64,000 nt of DNA from DAOTYX01 sp034434635 (GTDB lineage Bacteria > Chloroflexota > Anaerolineae > B4-G1 > DUEL01). Under the pieces are notes generated by a model. The model saw nothing but the letters and a program-made list of their open reading frames with translations. It searched no databases and had not been told where the DNA came from. This document shows, piece by piece, positions 42,814 to 49,914 of the stretch; position 1 is the first letter of the stretch, and each line of letters begins with the position of its first letter. The stretch covers positions 1 to 64,000 of the forward strand of contig DAOTYX010000184.1 of NCBI GenBank assembly GCA_034434635.1. Direction: 5' to 3'. The translations under genes and the position numbers were made by a program.

Positions 42814-43722
42814 GTGTCCATCCTGGTTGACCAGAACACAAGGGTCGTGGTACAGGGGGCTACCGGTCGCGAGGCCATCCTGCGCATCCGTCTGATGAAG
42901 GAGTACGGCACGAAGGTCGTCGCCGGGGTGACGCCAGGCAAGGGTGGGGAGACGGTCGAGGGGGTGCCGGTTTACAACACGGTTTTGGAGGCCCGTGAAC
43001 ATCATCCGGAGATCAACACCGCCACCATCTTCGTGCCGGCGATGGTGGCGAAGGTCGCGGCGCTGGAGGCGCTGGACGCCGGAATCTCGGTGATCACGCT
43101 GCACCCGGAACGGGTGCCACAGCAGGACATGCTGGAGGTGATCGCCTACGCCCGGCGCTGCGGAGGCTACGTCATCGGCCCCAACACCATCGGCCTGATC
43201 AGCCCTGGCAAGGCGCTGGTGGGGATGATCGGCGGTAATGCCACTTCGGCGCGCGAGTTCTTCCGCCCAGGGCCGGTGGGGATCCTCTCCCGTAGCGGCG
43301 GGAACACCACCACGCTGGCCTTCTATATCAACCAGGCAGGGCTGGGACAGACCACAGCCATCGGTATGGGCGGCGATGCCTTTGTCGGCACGACGCTGCG
43401 CGATCTTCTGGCCCTGTTCGAGCAGGACCCGGAGACGCAAATGGTCGCTTTCTTTGGCGAGATCGGCACGAGCATGGAGGAGGATGCAGCCACCTTCATC
43501 CGCGATGGCGGCTTCACAAAACCGATGGTGGCCTATGTCTCCGGCGTCCATGCCCGCCCGGACGTCCGCTTTGGCCATGCCGGGGCGATGATCAGCCGGG
43601 GAGTAGGCTCAGCGCAGGCCAAGCGGGAGGCGCTACGTGCCGCTGGGGTCCATGTGGTGGAGCACTTTGGCGAGATCGGCCGCGTGGCCCGCGAGATTCT
43701 GGGCGGACTGGGCCCGCGATAG
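42814..43722 (+). CDS. Succinyl-CoA-synthetase-type acyl-CoA ligase, alpha subunit
   Basis: 302-aa alpha-type subunit. It opens with an N-terminal CoA-binding Rossmann domain (VVVQGATGREAILRI; VTPGKGGETVEGVPVYNTV) and continues with the ligase domain. The phosphorylated histidine is His255 in FGHAGAMIS. Start is GTG 42814 behind GGAGGT. It forms the CoA ligase with the 41257 product, with the small Fe-S protein encoded between them. The HMG-CoA-lyase-like gene follows 23 bp later, consistent with thioester formation followed by cleavage. Confidence 0.85.
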   Translation: MSILVDQNTRVVVQGATGREAILRIRLMKEYGTKVVAGVTPGKGGETVEGVPVYNTVLEAREHHPEINTATIFVPAMVAKVAALEALDAGISVITLHPERVPQQDMLEVIAYARRCGGYVIGPNTIGLISPGKALVGMIGGNATSAREFFRPGPVGILSRSGGNTTTLAFYINQAGLGQTTAIGMGGDAFVGTTLRDLLALFEQDPETQMVAFFGEIGTSMEEDAATFIRDGGFTKPMVAYVSGVHARPDVRFGHAGAMISRGVGSAQAKREALRAAGVHVVEHFGEIGRVAREILGGLGPR

Positions 43723-43745
43723 TCCAGAGGGATCGGAGGAACGGC

Positions 43746-44693
43746 ATGGAGCCATCATCCACACTCTGGGAGGCGCTTCTGCCGTCGGCGGTGGAGATCA
43801 TCGAGGTGGGGCCGCGTGACGGCTTCCAGAACCTGCCCGACTTCATCCCGACGGCGGACAAGGTTCGCATCATCAACGCGCTTATCCGCGCGGGCATTCG
43901 CCGCATGGAGGTGACCTCTTTTGTCCACCCCAAGGCGGTGCCGCAGATGCGCGATGCCGCCGAGGTGCTGCAGGGGATCACCCGCAATGGTTGCCAGTGT
44001 TTCGCCATGGCCCCTAACCTCAAAGGGGCGGAGCGTGCGATTGAGGCTGGTGCCGACATGCTCAATCTGGTCGTCTCGGCCAGCGATGCCCACAACCGCA
44101 GCAACGTGCGTATGGACGTGGAGGAGTCCCTGGCTGGCTTCCCGCCCGTGCTGGCTCTGGCCAGGGAGGCCGGAGTGCCGGTACGCGCCAGCATCGCCAC
44201 GGTCTTCGGCTGCCCCTTTTCTGGGGAGGTACCGCTGACGCGGGTGATCGGGGTGGGTCAGCGGCTGGTGGAGATGGGATGTGTCGAGTTGAACCTCTGC
44301 GATACGACCGGGATGGCCAATCCTCGCCAGGTGGCCCGCGTGGCCCAGGCGGTGCGGGCGGCTTTCCCCGCCACAAGACTGACGATGCACTTTCACAACA
44401 CCCGAGGCGCAGGCGCCGCTAACCTGCTGGCGGCCTTGCAGAATGGCATCACCTCTTTCGAGGCATCCTTCGGAGGCCTTGGCGGCTGTCCGTTCGCCCC
44501 GGGGGCCACGGGTAACGTCTGCACCGAGGACATGGTGCACATGTTGCACGAGATGGGCATAGCGACAGGAATTGACCTGCCAGCGCTGCTGGCGGCAGTG
44601 CAGGAGGCGGAACCGTTGCTCCACGTGCCACTGAGCGGGCAGGTCATCCGCGCTGGCCGCACCTGTGACCTTCATCCTCTCCCCACGGCTTGA
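43746..44693 (+). CDS. HMG-CoA-lyase-family acyl-CoA lyase
   Basis: 315-aa TIM-barrel lyase of the HMGL branch. The catalytic Arg24-Asp25 lie in EVGPRDGFQN. The metal-binding His pair is in MHFHNTRG. The catalytic Cys248 lies in the signature GGLGGCPFAPGATGNV. The family cleaves 3-hydroxy-3-methylglutaryl-CoA to acetyl-CoA and acetoacetate. Next to a hydratase and a dicarboxylate-CoA ligase it could instead split citramalyl-CoA or dimethylmalyl-CoA to pyruvate and acetyl- or propionyl-CoA, which also have a hydroxyl beta to the thioester. GGAGGAACGGC precedes the ATG. Confidence 0.87.
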   Translation: MEPSSTLWEALLPSAVEIIEVGPRDGFQNLPDFIPTADKVRIINALIRAGIRRMEVTSFVHPKAVPQMRDAAEVLQGITRNGCQCFAMAPNLKGAERAIEAGADMLNLVVSASDAHNRSNVRMDVEESLAGFPPVLALAREAGVPVRASIATVFGCPFSGEVPLTRVIGVGQRLVEMGCVELNLCDTTGMANPRQVARVAQAVRAAFPATRLTMHFHNTRGAGAANLLAALQNGITSFEASFGGLGGCPFAPGATGNVCTEDMVHMLHEMGIATGIDLPALLAAVQEAEPLLHVPLSGQVIRAGRTCDLHPLPTA

Positions 44694-44729
44694 GTGGGGA
44701 CAGCAATCCATGATGGGAAGGAGGAAGAT

Positions 44730-46085
44730 ATGAGTGTAGGGATGACAGCCACCCGCCTGACGGTGGCCGAGCGGCTCAAGGGGTTCGACGAGGTGGAGCA
44801 GGCTTTCAACCCCACCCAGGCTACCCTTGAGGCCAACCGCTGCCTGCTGTGCGACAACGCTCCCTGTAGCCAGGGTTGTCCGGCAGGCATTGACGTGCGC
44901 GGCTTCATCCGCAAGATCCGCTTCGGCGAGTACCGGGGCGGTGTCCGCTTGCTGCGGGAGGAGAACATCTTCGCCGGCACCTGTGGGCGGGTCTGCCCTA
45001 CCGAGGCGCTGTGCGAGCAGGCCTGCCGTAGCCAGGCGCTGACCGACCCCATCCGTATCGGCGCACTGCAACGTTTTCTGACCGACTGGGAGATGGCTGT
45101 AGGGCGGCGTCCGTTCGATCTGCCCCCAGCAACCCTCAAACCGGTCGCCGTCATCGGTGCCGGGCCGGCCGGGCTCTCCGCCGCTGCTCTCCTGCGGCAA
45201 CTGGGCCACCCGGTCACCGTCTTCGAGAAAGAGGGATACGCTGGCGGGGCGTTGGTGAACAGCATTCCTGCCTTCAAACTCCCCCGCGCCGTGGTAGACT
45301 ACGAGGTCGGCCTGGTGCGCGATATGGGGGTGGACATCCGCCTCAATACCCCGGTTGATGAGCAGCGCACGCCGCAGCAGTTGCTGGAGCAGGGCTTCGG
45401 CGCGGTGCTGCTGGCCGTGGGGCTGCAGGAGTCCTACTCACTGGGCATCCCTGGGGAGGAGTTGGAAGGCGTGATCACTGCCCTCGAGGTGCTGCGGCTG
45501 GCCAACGGCCTCACCCCACAGCGACCGGTGCGTATCGGTCGGGACGTGGTGGTCATTGGTGGCGGCAGCGCCTCGATCAATGCTGCCTGCGCCGCGCTCC
45601 GACTGGGAGCGGAGACCGTGACGGTCACCGCGCTGGGCACCCCGGCGGAGATGGACGCTTTCGAGAAGGACAAGCAGCAAGGGCTCGAGGAAGGCATCCA
45701 GTTCCTCTCCCGTGTGCGCCCCTTCCGCTTCCTGGGAGAGGGCGGCCGTGTAACGGGTGTGGAACTGAGACGTGTGACCTGGCGGGAACCGGGCCGCTTC
45801 ACCCCAGATAACGCTGTGGATCTGCCCGCACCGTCGCTGGTATTGCTCGCCGACACTGTGGTCATCGCCATCGGCCAGCGGCCAGATGAGGGCTTCCGGC
45901 GTTGTATCCCCGAATTGCAAGCCGCAGCCAACGGTTGTCTCCTGGTAGATCCGGAGACGAAGGCCACGTCTCTGGAGGGCATCTTCGCTGCTGGCGACAT
46001 CCTGGTGGGACGGCACACCGTGGTGCAGTCGGTGGCCGAAGGCAAGGCCGCGGCCCGCGCCATTCACGAGTACCTGAGCGCGTAG
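44730..46085 (+). CDS. PreT-like NAD(P)-dependent Fe-S flavoprotein (glutamate synthase small-subunit family)
   Basis: 451-aa electron-transfer subunit. An N-terminal helical Fe-S domain (CLLCDNAPCSQGCPAG and GTCGRVCPTEALCEQAC) is followed by FAD (VAVIGAGPAGLSAAALL, near residue 140) and NAD(P) (DVVVIGGGSASINAA, near residue 270) domains. This is the layout of PreT, the reductase partner of PreA in bacterial dihydropyrimidine dehydrogenase, and of NADPH-dependent glutamate synthase small subunits. The PreA-like gene starts 11 bp downstream, so a PreTA-type complex is the best reading. GGAAGGAGGAAG precedes the ATG. Confidence 0.87.
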   Translation: MSVGMTATRLTVAERLKGFDEVEQAFNPTQATLEANRCLLCDNAPCSQGCPAGIDVRGFIRKIRFGEYRGGVRLLREENIFAGTCGRVCPTEALCEQACRSQALTDPIRIGALQRFLTDWEMAVGRRPFDLPPATLKPVAVIGAGPAGLSAAALLRQLGHPVTVFEKEGYAGGALVNSIPAFKLPRAVVDYEVGLVRDMGVDIRLNTPVDEQRTPQQLLEQGFGAVLLAVGLQESYSLGIPGEELEGVITALEVLRLANGLTPQRPVRIGRDVVVIGGGSASINAACAALRLGAETVTVTALGTPAEMDAFEKDKQQGLEEGIQFLSRVRPFRFLGEGGRVTGVELRRVTWREPGRFTPDNAVDLPAPSLVLLADTVVIAIGQRPDEGFRRCIPELQAAANGCLLVDPETKATSLEGIFAAGDILVGRHTVVQSVAEGKAAARAIHEYLSA

Positions 46086-46096
46086 AGGAGGTAGAC

Positions 46097-47311
46097 ATGT
46101 CTCTCTATAAACTACCTGCAGTGGACCTGTCTGTCGAATACGCGGGTCTCCGCTTCGATAGTCCCTTCATCCTGGCCTCTGCGCCTCCTACCGACACCTA
46201 CGAGATGGTGCGTGATGCCTTCCGCGCTGGCTGGGCCGGGGCGGTGCTCAAGACGACCTCGATGGAGGACTACGTCGTGGACATCGCCTACCCTTGCATC
46301 GCCGGCGTGCGCCACCAGGGCAGCCTCTTCGGCCTGGGCAACATTGACAACATCTCCGAGTTTCATATGGACAAGATGGAACAGGCCGTGCGGCTTCTGA
46401 AGGAGGAGTTTCCGGAGAAGATCGTGGCCACCAGCATCTGGGGCACCGACAAGGCTTCCTGGCAGATGCTGACCCGTCGCTCCATCGCTGCGGGGGCGGA
46501 TTACCTGGAGGTCTCCATGTCCTGCCCCACCGACTCCCCCTTCGAGGGGACGCACCTGATGATCGGTCAGGTGCCGGATGAAGCCTACAAGATCGTCCGA
46601 TGGATCGTCGAGGCGGCGGATGGCCTGCCGGTGGTGCCCAAACTGACGTCGCAGGTCACCGACATCCTCTCCATCACCCGTGCGGTCAAAGAGGCCGGAG
46701 CCGCGGCGTTGACCGCCTGTGACTCGGTGCACGGCATCATCGGCATTGACCTGGAGACCTTCGCCCCGCTGCCGATCATCGAGGGCAAGGGCACCTTCGC
46801 CGGCATGGTTGGCCCCATCCTCAAGCCGTTCGAACTGCGGGTGCTGGCGACCCTTGGCATGGGACAGGGGCTCAAGGTGGCTGCCAGCGGTGGCGCGACC
46901 ACCTGGCAGGATGCCGCCGAGTATATGGCGGCGGGGGCCACGCTGGTGCAGTTCTGCACGGCGGTGATGCTCTATGGCGTGGGCATCATTGACGACCTGA
47001 AAGAAGGCCTGGCCTACTTCCTGGAGTCGAAAGGAATGCGTTCGGCGCAGGAACTGGTGGGGCGGGCACTGCCCAACATTGTCCCTCAACCCGACCTGAA
47101 CCCCATCAAGCATGCGGTGGCCTTCGTGGACCGCGAACGGTGTACTCGTTGTGGTCGGTGTGTGATCTCCTGCCAGGATGGCGGTCATCGCGCCTATATC
47201 ATCACCGCCGACGGCTACCCGGAGGTAGACAAAGACAAGTGCTACGGCTGCGGGCTGTGTCCTGACGTCTGCCCGGCGCAGTGTATCTCCCTGCTGCCGC
47301 GCCAGGTCTGA
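46097..47311 (+). CDS. PreA-like FMN/Fe-S dehydrogenase subunit (dihydropyrimidine dehydrogenase family)
   Basis: 404-aa subunit with an FMN TIM barrel (about 1-330) and a C-terminal 2[4Fe-4S] domain (CTRCGRCVISC and CYGCGLCPDVCP). The barrel keeps the family's EVSMSCP (Cys143) and PKLTSQVTDI blocks. The active-site loop that in dihydropyrimidine dehydrogenase reads A-C-G-Q, with the catalytic Cys, here reads MIGQ, and the following N-T-V-S-G segment reads DSVHG. So the catalytic acid is missing and uracil reduction is doubtful. With the PreT-like partner it likely reduces, or oxidises, a related cyclic or unsaturated compound. Last gene of the island. Confidence 0.85.
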   Translation: MSLYKLPAVDLSVEYAGLRFDSPFILASAPPTDTYEMVRDAFRAGWAGAVLKTTSMEDYVVDIAYPCIAGVRHQGSLFGLGNIDNISEFHMDKMEQAVRLLKEEFPEKIVATSIWGTDKASWQMLTRRSIAAGADYLEVSMSCPTDSPFEGTHLMIGQVPDEAYKIVRWIVEAADGLPVVPKLTSQVTDILSITRAVKEAGAAALTACDSVHGIIGIDLETFAPLPIIEGKGTFAGMVGPILKPFELRVLATLGMGQGLKVAASGGATTWQDAAEYMAAGATLVQFCTAVMLYGVGIIDDLKEGLAYFLESKGMRSAQELVGRALPNIVPQPDLNPIKHAVAFVDRERCTRCGRCVISCQDGGHRAYIITADGYPEVDKDKCYGCGLCPDVCPAQCISLLPRQV

Positions 47312-47349
47312 GGGTCGGGCAGTAAGGGCCTATCCGAATGACCCTGTAA

Positions 47350-47395
47350 CCGACGCATCCCTATGCGTTGGCGGGCGGTTCTTGGGAGACCGCCC
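47350..47395 (+). repeat. Single copy of the CCGACGCATCC palindromic repeat plus second hairpin
   Basis: CCGACGCATCCCTATGCGTTGG (47350-47371) followed by a GGGCGGT...ACCGCCC hairpin. This is the same two-hairpin plan as each unit of the array at 53664-54203 but without the closing CTACGG. It lies 38 bp after the last gene of the catabolic island. The rest of the 47312-47550 gap shows no gene. Confidence 0.8.
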
Positions 47396-47502
47396 TCTGG
47401 CGCTTCGGATGGGCGGTAGGAGCGCCGGCCGGCCTGTGTACCTGGTGATGGAGCGCCAGGTGTGTCGTGACCGTGTCTTCCGTCACCTCGAGCCGTGCGC
47501 AG

Positions 47503-47536
47503 AAAAAAGAGAGGGCCGGGATACCCCCGGCCCTCT
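47503..47536 (-). terminator. Intrinsic terminator of the sigma/anti-sigma operon
   Basis: Read on the minus strand: an 11-bp GC-rich stem (AGAGGGCCGGG pairing with CCCGGCCCTCT, 5-nt loop) followed by CTTTTTTC. It lies 15 bp past the stop of the anti-sigma gene. This is a textbook rho-independent terminator. Confidence 0.9.
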
Positions 47537-47550
47537 TGCTGTCGTGCGCT

Positions 47551-48567
47551 CTACGGGTTGGACTCGGTGGGGCCTTCCCCTGCCTCTGCCGGCACCATTG
47601 ACATGGCAATCCTGAGCATCTCTTCCTCCGGCAGGTTCGAGAGCATCTCGATCCGGATGTTGCCAGTATACCAGATGAGCTGCTTGCCATCTGTGTAGGA
47701 GACGGTCTCGGCAGACCCAACCCCCGGTTCCAAAGCCACCACCTGGTCCGGCCCGGACGGCGAGGCGACAGGAGCCGAGGGAGTTGGCGGGATGGAGACG
47801 AAAGAGACCTGCCCTTCCAGACCGGTGATCAACACCGCTGGCTGGCCGTTGACCGTCACGTTTGCGCCAGCAGGCAAGGATCTGTCGTCATCAGGGGACG
47901 ACAACCGCTCATCAATGATGAGAATCTGATGGGTGGCGCTGTTCCAGTAGTTCAGGCTTGCCGCTTCCGGATTCAATCCTACGGCCATCGCCTCAAAACC
48001 ATCCGGCAGATAGGCCGGACGCAGCGGCGTGAACTCCACCGAACCTGGGATAGATGCTACCGAACTTGGGACGGACACCTCTTCCCCCCCCGCAGGGCTC
48101 TCAAAGCGGAACCACCTGAGGAGCTCTCCCACCTGCGCCCGCACCGACGGAACGAAACCCGCCGTCCCGAGGACGATGAGCAGGGCTGCGATAGCGACCA
48201 GAGCAAGCCTTTTCTTCATCATCACACCTCCGAGGATTTGATTGATGTGGCCAACACCTTTCGACAGGCTCAGGGTACCGCCTGGCGCCAGACGGTGAAG
48301 CCATGTCGGGAGCCATGATGGTGAGGGGCGCGCTTCCCTCGCCAGCCTCGCCCGCAGGCGGCTCCAGACCTGTGGCGAAGGGACTGCCTGGGCAGCCCTG
48401 ACTTGAAGGGACCGGCTGATGCGGCTCTGCAGCGCCGATAGAGCAGCCAGTTCCCGCTGACAGGCATCACACCCGGCCAGGTGAGCCTGGATCAATGCAC
48501 GCTCTGAAGGGGTCACCTCATGATCCAGATAGGCAACCAGCAACTTGTTCACTTCCTGACATGTCAT
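47551..48567 (-). CDS. Anti-sigma factor with zinc-finger (zf-HC2) domain
   Basis: 338-aa membrane-anchored regulator. The cytoplasmic N-terminus is a ZAS-type anti-sigma domain (Cys3, then HLAGCDAC with His-x3-Cys-x2-Cys at about residues 29-36). A single hydrophobic segment (RLALVAIAALLIVLGTAG, near residue 125) separates it from a roughly 200-residue extracytoplasmic sensor domain of DUF4367-like appearance. It overlaps the sigma gene by 4 bp, so it is the cognate inhibitor. The segment GTLSLSKGV near residue 100 is encoded by a copy of a short dispersed repeat (48257-48279). Confidence 0.88.
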   Translation of the reverse strand: MTCQEVNKLLVAYLDHEVTPSERALIQAHLAGCDACQRELAALSALQSRISRSLQVRAAQAVPSPQVWSRLRARLAREARPSPSWLPTWLHRLAPGGTLSLSKGVGHINQILGGVMMKKRLALVAIAALLIVLGTAGFVPSVRAQVGELLRWFRFESPAGGEEVSVPSSVASIPGSVEFTPLRPAYLPDGFEAMAVGLNPEAASLNYWNSATHQILIIDERLSSPDDDRSLPAGANVTVNGQPAVLITGLEGQVSFVSIPPTPSAPVASPSGPDQVVALEPGVGSAETVSYTDGKQLIWYTGNIRIEMLSNLPEEEMLRIAMSMVPAEAGEGPTESNP

Positions 48568-49133
48568 TTCGCCACCTCTCTTTGGGACACAGCGCGCAGG
48601 ACTGGGGCATCTTCTGTCAGCGTTCCCAGTTCTTTGTGCAGGGTCTTGAGAGCCAGATCGAGCCGTGATTTGACCGTACCCACAGGGATATTCAGGATTT
48701 GCGCGATGTCAGCGTATGAGAGTTCCAGGTAGTAGCGCAGGATCACGACCGCGCGCAGTTTGTCGCTCAACCGCCTCAGTGCCTGCTGGATCACCTCCTC
48801 ATCCTCCAGTCGGTTCTGGAAGAAGGATGGTCGGTCTGGCGACATGGGCGGAACTTTGTCCAGCGAGATGAAGGGAAGACGGCGCTTTCGCCGCCAACTG
48901 ACGCAACGGTTCACCGTAATGCGATACAGCCATGTCGTGAAGGAGCCTTTTGACGGTTCAAAAGTGGAGAGAAACCTGTGTACCTGGAGGAAGACCTCCT
49001 GGAGCACATCCTCGGCTTCCTCAGCGCTGCCCAGCATCAGGTAGGCGGTCTTGTAGACCAGGTTTTTGTACTGATGGAAGAGAGTGGCGAAAGCCTCTTC
49101 ATCCCCTGTCTGGCAGCGGCGTATCAGGTCCAC
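48564..49133 (-). CDS. ECF-type RNA polymerase sigma factor
   Basis: 189-aa sigma-70 family member with only regions 2 and 4. Region 2 spans about 15-80 (LVYKTAYLMLGSAEEAEDVLQ; W-rich 2.3-2.4 part TTWLYRITVNRCVSWRR). Region 4 spans about 125-175 (LELSYADIAQILNIPVGTVKSRL, the -35-recognising helix-turn-helix). Start is GTG 49133 behind AAGGAG. It is co-transcribed and translationally coupled with its anti-sigma factor. The target regulon is not apparent in this window. Confidence 0.93.
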   Translation of the reverse strand: MDLIRRCQTGDEEAFATLFHQYKNLVYKTAYLMLGSAEEAEDVLQEVFLQVHRFLSTFEPSKGSFTTWLYRITVNRCVSWRRKRRLPFISLDKVPPMSPDRPSFFQNRLEDEEVIQQALRRLSDKLRAVVILRYYLELSYADIAQILNIPVGTVKSRLDLALKTLHKELGTLTEDAPVLRAVSQREVAK

Positions 49134-49166
49134 GCTCTTGTCTCCTTGAGGTCGCGGTTCTGCTAA

Positions 49167-49195
49167 ATTATACGCCGTTTTCGAATCGGAAGTTC
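49167..49195 (-). promoter_or_regulatory. Promoter of the ECF sigma operon
   Basis: On the minus strand GAACTT, a 17-nt spacer and TATAAT lie 34 bp upstream of the GTG start. The -35 resembles the GGAACTT of ECF promoters, and CGTA overlaps the -10. Autoregulation by the sigma factor is possible, but a housekeeping promoter cannot be excluded. Confidence 0.5.
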
Positions 49196-49369
49196 GGAAA
49201 CATACGCAGGTCGTAACCGCTCAGGCTGGCCGTTGAAACCGCGCCCGCTCTCTGCCTCCGAACGTTCGTAGGGCGGGACCCTACGTGTCAAGTCAAATGA
49301 TAATGTCACTGTGGCGTCCGTACTCTTTTCGTAGGACTTGCGCAGTTGGCGGATAAACCTTTGAAATTC

Positions 49370-49437
49370 GCCACGAATTTCACGAATGGACACGAATTTC
49401 GCCTCTCTCCATCCGTGAAATTCGCGCAATTCGTGGC
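49370..49437. repeat. Dispersed inverted-repeat element (GCCACGAATTTC type)
   Basis: Imperfect inverted repeat: GCCACGAATTTCACGAATGG on the left and the complement of CCATCCGTGAAATTC...AATTCGTGGC on the right, around a short centre. It lies in the 780-bp gap 49134-49914. The gap also holds a small CGTAGGG/CCCTACG hairpin (49267-49285), a longer inverted repeat and a gene remnant. No intact gene is seen. Confidence 0.6.
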
Positions 49438-49521
49438 AATAAAGATCAACTGCGTAACTTCTATCGTTAAGGTTAGGGGCCTGGCGCGACTCAAAGTCGG
49501 CCCCACGTCGGAATGAACGAC

Positions 49522-49587
49522 AGCCAGATGCTTGCCGTGTCAAGGGCACAGAGCGAAGCGTCCCTTGACACGGCCAAGCACCTGGCT
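49522..49587. repeat. Long inverted repeat with 25-bp arms
   Basis: Arms AGCCAGATGCTTGCCGTGTC... and its complement ...GACACGGCCAAGCACCTGGCT pair over about 25 bp, with a 12-bp perfect core (CCGTGTCAAGGG), one mismatch and one bulge, around a 15-nt loop. It could be the remains of a mobile element or a strong RNA hairpin. No terminal transposase gene is seen. Confidence 0.6.
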
Positions 49588-49642
49588 AAAGTGAAAGAGG
49601 CGTTGGGCCGCCGGTGAGCAGGTCGGGCCTTGTTGTGACCGG

Positions 49643-49825
49643 CTACCGTTTGAGTTCGGTACGCTCGAAAGCCAATTGCAGTTCATCGTCTCCTTTCGGC
49701 CGATTGTGGGCCAAGGTTAAGCGAACGTCCTCGGTGTGGTCAGAGGAGATGCCAGGGAGGAGGAAGACCTGCTCGATGGCGTCGTAGATTTCTTGGCGCA
49801 GGCGGCGCGGGTTGGTGGCATCACG
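49643..49825 (-). pseudogene. Fragment of a gene, C-terminal 60 codons only
   Basis: On the minus strand, 60 sense codons run to a TAG at 49643-49645, beginning RDATNPRRLRQEIYDAIEQV and ending FERTELKR. The codon before the first Arg is an in-frame TAA and no start codon or ribosome-binding site is present, so it is a 5'-truncated remnant. The composition is protein-like (regular charged and hydrophobic pattern). I do not recognise the family. It may be the tail of a transposase, given the inverted repeats next to it. Confidence 0.45.
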
Positions 49826-49864
49826 TTAGTGAATACGTGGCATGGCTGAACAGTCCGGATGTGC

Positions 49865-49870
49865 TATAAT
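49865..49870 (+). promoter_or_regulatory. Probable -10 box of the LysM lipoprotein gene
   Basis: TATAAT at 49865-49870, 45 bp before the ATG. The -35 region (around 49842-49848) is weak. Confidence 0.4.
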
Positions 49871-49914
49871 TGGAACCTGCGGAAGGGGAGGGTGAGAGGG
49901 GGGCTGAGGAGGCT

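Noticed and set aside
44730..47311. Canonical dihydropyrimidine dehydrogenase (PreTA)
   Set aside because: The domain layout matches, but the active-site loop lacks the catalytic Cys, so I name it only PreTA-like.
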